Of a stretch of 64,000 nt of DNA, positions 60,240 to 64,000 are shown piece by piece. The DNA is from Glebionis coronaria (Eukaryota; Streptophyta; Magnoliopsida; Asterales; Asteraceae), in contig CM046878.1 in the NCBI GenBank assembly GCA_025667525.1, positions 400,141,275 through 400,205,274 on the forward strand, written 5' to 3'. Every line of letters starts with the position of its first letter. The first letter of the stretch is position 1. A model generated the notes under the pieces. The model was not told where the DNA came from and searched no databases. It saw only the letters and a program-made list of their open reading frames with translations. The position numbers and the translations under genes are program-made.

Positions 60240-61640
60240 TCTGCATGAAGACGGTGGGATCTATTCCCACTGTAAGAAGTTGAAGACCCTTCTTAGGGAT
60301 AAACATGGAAGAGATATAGACTCATTTCTGTTTCAACTTTAGTATACTTTCCTTGTTTATTTCATAGTTATCTTGTACTAGGGTTCTTGTACTATAAAAG
60401 GATCCTCTAGGGTTTCATGTTTGATATATCTTTCTCTGCCTTTTTCATATTTCTTTAAGGTTGTAAACCCCAATACCCCATTAAGGGTATTCGTATGTTG
60501 TTCTTAATATATTAAAGTATACACTTTGATTCATTTCTTTGTTCTTGTGCTAAAATTATATTCCGCATCTTGTTTAGTTGAAATACTTAAGCAACGTTTC
60601 TCTAGTATTAGTTTGGATTTATCCTTGCTATTACAACCCTTAGACAAGCTAAGGTTTAAGATCTAAGTTTGGGAGAAACACTACATTGTTATACACCCAT
60701 CATTCATCTATTCTTATTGCACTAGCTCATGACCCCGTGACTAGACATTATCTGAACCCAGCAAATTTCCCTCATGTAGGTAGTTTACCAGACTATCCTG
60801 AGTTTAGCAAAATAAAGTGTATCCGTTTAGCCTAGGTGGGAACCTTTAGCACTCCAGCAAGTACGACTTGCCCAGATAGATAATGTCATTCCTCAAATAG
60901 TACTATTCATAATATTAGCGTTCATTTTCTAGAAATGATTAGCGGCCACGATTAAAAAGAGACTTAATGGCAACAAGTAAACATAGTGTCAATAATCATA
61001 TCAGACATCATACAAAAACACTTGTATTCCAAATTTAGCATATATCTCCCTCATGGTTTTCAAATCATTTACAAACTTTCAAACGTGATAAAATGACACT
61101 TTTGGACCAAAATGTTTATAGTTTAAAAAATGACAATTTTAGTCCCTATACTTGTTTAAAATTACATAACAAGCTCAAAATTATACCAAATGATCTAGGA
61201 ACTCAAAAAAAAGTTCCTAAACACATTTATAATCATAATAACGTTACTTTTCTAGATTTATAGCCTTTGAATTAGATTTTAAGTCATTATTTCATATAAA
61301 TTACAAAACTAGGGTTTTATAACACCTTTAGTTTAGATCTTCCATTTTATCTTATTATATAACTAAAGTGTTAATGCAATGATGCCTAAAAATGTTACTT
61401 GCATTTTTCGGTCTCGCTTTATTTTGATTACGACAATACATAAAAACAAATCATTTACAAAAACAACGAAAAACGAATTCTTGAGTTCAAGTATTTTTCA
61501 TTTCAACCATTATCACTTAAGGTATGAACAAACAAGTTTTTATCTTAATTAAGTGATCAAGGATTTAAGTTTTCTTAAAACTCACCTTTTATTAAATGTG
61601 AAAAAGTTTTTTATTAAACTTTATTTTTAAGAAAATGTTC
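60240..61640. other. LTR-like debris without genes
   Basis: A TATA-like ACTATAAAAGGATCC lies near 60,392 followed by pyrimidine-rich sequence. 60.66-61.4 kb has wording common in gypsy LTRs (GACCCCGTGACTAGAC, GCACTCCAGCAAG, TTTTGGACCAAAATG). I cannot set element boundaries. Confidence 0.45.
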
Positions 61641-61910
61641 TATTAAATTAAATATTTGAAAATTTGAAAATAGCATATTCCATATGGTTTAGGAATATCC
61701 CTTGTGGATAAATATTCCACCAGATGTGACTATCCCACTAAAAGACAAAAGTGCACAAAGTTTACATCCATGGTTCCTTAAATGCCTATGCGGATCCTTA
61801 TCGATAAGGAACCGCAGACATTTAAGGAACCGCGCACAGAAAGATTCGTTGGGTTTTGTCTTATAAATTGTGGACCATTCTCATATTTTCTCTTCACCTC
61901 TTTTGTGTGA
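61640..61910 (+). repeat. Partial copia LTR copy (U3 to R)
   Basis: Homologous to 62,070-62,345 (AAGAAAATGTTYTATTAAA..., ...CTTATAAATNGTGGACCATT...). It ends at the centre of the inverted repeat. Confidence 0.75.
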
Positions 61911-62040
61911 AAAAGAGGTGAAGAGAAAATCTGAGAATGGTCTACTATTTATAAGACAAAAACCCAACGACTCTCTGAGCACGATTCCTTAATTATCCCA
62001 CGGTTCCTTATCACTATGGAACCGCATAGGCATAAAAGGA
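61775..62040. repeat. Near-perfect inverted repeat, arms about 130 bp, 6-bp loop
   Basis: The arms 61,775-61,904 and 61,911-62,040 are inverted copies of the same LTR segment around the loop GTGTGA. The match is tightest next to the loop (CCATTCTCAnATTTTCTCTT then CACCTCTTTT), with scattered mismatches and small indels outward. Each arm contains a TTATAAAT box directed toward the loop. Confidence 0.85.
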
Positions 62041-62069
62041 GACGTGAGAGTAGACTCCGCTTTCTTTTT

Positions 62070-63069
62070 AAGAAAATGTTTTATTAAAATGGAAAATGTC
62101 AATTTGAATATGGCATATTCCAAATGCCATAGGAATATTCTTTGAGGGTAAAAACTTACCTCAGATATTACTTCCTAACTAAAATACAAAAGGAAGCTGA
62201 GTCTGCTCCCACGACTCCTTAAATGCTTATGAGGTTCCATAGTGATAAAGAACCGCTGGATAATTAAGGAACCGCACTTAGAGAGCCATTTGGTTTTTGT
62301 CTTATAAATAGTGGACCATTCTCAGATTTTCTCTTCACCTCCTTTGCACACAAATTTCCGGATTCAATCATACTTCTTAAATCATTCAAATCCTTGGTTA
62401 TTTGATTGATTACTACTTGTTTAGAAGTGAATCTTTTTCCTCCCATCTCTTCCTCTTCAAGTAAAAAGAGAAGAACACTTTCATCCTTGAAGTGTTGAGT
62501 CTACCTCAAGATTTATTAAAGATCAAGTTTTATTTATTCATTTTTGTGTTGTTGTGAAGATCCAAATAGTTGTGTTGTTTGGAAGTTGTGTTGTGAAGAT
62601 CCATTGTGTCTATTTGGAAGTTGTGTATGTAGTATGGTTAATACTTAGTCCTTAAAGTATATTGGTGTAGATTGGTCCTAGCTAAGATCAGGGCTCGAAT
62701 TTTAGCTTAGAGTCAGAAATTGATTAAGCGACGTGCATGGTTTCTCCACCTTAAGGAGCTTGTTGATTGAACTCTCGAGTAAGGAGTACTCGGGGAGTAG
62801 AGTAGGGACGAGGAGTGAGCTTCGTTGCCGAACCATTAAAAATCCTTGGTGTTTGGTTTGATTTTTCTTTTCCTTATCTCTTTACATTCATTATTCTTAC
62901 TTGCACATATTTATGATTATTAGCTTAGTTGCACTATCCTTTGTCTATATTGTGTATAAGAAGATTTCACATATTTGCTCAAGCCTAAAATTTTTGAAAA
63001 GGATTCTTGAAACCCCATTTTTAACAAGTAAGTTTAAGAAACTATTCAACCCCTCCTCGAGTTCCTACA
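62070..63069 (+). repeat. Copia LTR, third copy, running to its 3' end
   Basis: Contains the TATA box CTTATAAATAGTGG (about 62,300) and ends GAGTTCCTACA directly before a tRNA-Met primer site. The left boundary is approximate because of the rearranged copies upstream. Confidence 0.7.
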
Positions 63070-63071
63070 AT

Positions 63072-63083
63072 TGGTATCAGAGC
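63072..63083 (+). other. Primer-binding site, tRNA-Met type
   Basis: TGGTATCAGAGC, the exact copia consensus, three bases after the LTR end. Confidence 0.85.
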
Positions 63084-63134
63084 GTGGTTGCTCAAGCATT
63101 TTTAAAATATATTGTATTAAATTTGAATAGATAT

Positions 63135-63160
63135 ATGGATTCCAACAAGTACCTAAAAGG
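63135..63160 (+). pseudogene. Copia gag start, cut after about nine codons
   Basis: ATG followed by codons for DSNKYLK, a plausible gag N terminus 52 bp after the primer site. It is interrupted at 63,161 by TGTAAAACCCT, which looks like the start of another LTR. Confidence 0.45.
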
Positions 63161-63586
63161 TGTAAAACCCTAAAATTTGGGCTTTTTACACGTCACCGAC
63201 TTCATTATTATTATCGTTCGTCATATAATATTTTAACGAACCAGCTTTACAATACATCATCACAAGACTTATTACGTACAAAAATCATGATTTTAGTATA
63301 TAAAAATAGTAGAGTATTTTAACTTACTATTTTATAGACACTTTTACCTCAACAACATTATAAAGAATTGTCACCACATTTAAAATGCAACTTATACTAT
63401 TAAAGATACACCAATTTATGTTTACAAACCCTAAACTAGATCTTATACAATTTAACAAAATATCCTATTAGTTATTGGCAATCTTTATAATATCTCCACT
63501 ATTTTTCATATCTAGCCTAAGATCTCGTCAAATCTTTACTAGATGCTCCAATCTTCATATATATATGGTGCTTTGGCCGTGTATAC
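63161..63586. other. Unassigned LTR-like sequence
   Basis: Begins TGTAAAACCCTAAAATTTGG and is AT-rich and noncoding. The start motif and the cut in the copia gag suggest an insertion, but no second end is visible. Confidence 0.4.
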
Positions 63587-64000
63587 TGTAACACTCTCAA
63601 TTTTCGTATCAGTACAGCGGAAGGGTCTTTTAGAGTGTTACGGGATAGCACAATAACTCCAATCATAGACAACACATAAAAATGGTTGTACAAGGTTCAA
63701 CATACATTCATTCGATTTAAAGTTTTAAAGTGTACAACAAGTCCCAAATTATACAGGTCATTAAGTTTACTAAACATAGATCGAATGAACATTTTTAATA
63801 TTATGTGGGCCATCAGAGTCGATCTCCATCCGGATTACCTTCAAGCACCTGAGATAAAAACATGAAAAAGTCATATCAGCGAATGCCGAGTGAATTCATA
63901 GAGTTTAATAAAACCGTTATATAAAACATTCGTTGAAATCAGAACGCAAGTATAATATCAGAAGTAAGTCCTCGGATTGCTAGTCAGGCAATATATAAAT
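63587..64000 (-). repeat. Gypsy LTR of the Tekay-like type, partial at the window edge
   Basis: Begins TGTAACACTCTC and shares with 47,552-47,903 the order AGCGGAAG, GTGTTAC, CACCTGAGA and GAGTGAATTCATA. It belongs to the same LTR class but is clearly diverged. Confidence 0.6.

Overview
The window looks like repeat-rich nuclear DNA of a flowering plant. It is AT-rich, has GT-AG introns, LTR retrotransposons primed by plant tRNA-Asp and tRNA-Met, MITEs, Mutator-type genes and an F-box gene. The wording of the copia gag-pol remnants resembles that of Asteraceae elements I remember, so a composite is my best guess; this is an inference from memory. I see no rRNA, tRNA or CRISPR, and no clearly intact host gene. 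Layout: (1) 1-17.5 kb and 39.9-44.4 kb are two halves of one older DNA-transposon landscape. It holds a plus-strand ULP1 (C48 peptidase)-type gene with about ten exons (11.5-16.1 kb), a degraded minus-strand paralog (1.9-3.2 kb), a minus-strand FAR1/MULE transposase gene (42.65 kb down to 39.9 kb, continuing at 17.5-17.1 kb), an F-box pseudogene (6.4-7.5 kb), MITEs and minisatellites. (2) 17,516-39,913 is a Ty3/gypsy Athila-like element that landed inside the last FAR1 exon (target duplication GCAAT). Nested in its 3' part is a second, related element at 26,024-37,124 (target duplication GTATT). (3) 45-47.9 kb is a minus-strand gypsy gag region with an LTR end. (4) 47.9-60.2 kb is a pair of inverted SIRE-like copia copies. 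(5) 60.3-64 kb is LTR debris, including a copia LTR with a fold-back and a decapitated copia 5' end. How the parts relate: the FAR1-like transposase and the ULP1-like protein are convergent, and both carry a CCHC knuckle near the C terminus, so they plausibly formed one autonomous two-gene MULE. The strongest unexplained signal is the palindrome CACATGTG, usually in the context TTTTCACATGTGAAAA. I count 23 exact copies, only in the DNA-transposon landscape and only in introns or intergenic DNA. None lie in the 22.4 kb nested gypsy insertion or the copia region. I propose it as the recognition site of an element-encoded DNA-binding protein, by analogy with subterminal transposase sites or VANC motifs in VANDAL MULEs. 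All the large genes carry lesions, so the present copies look inactive.
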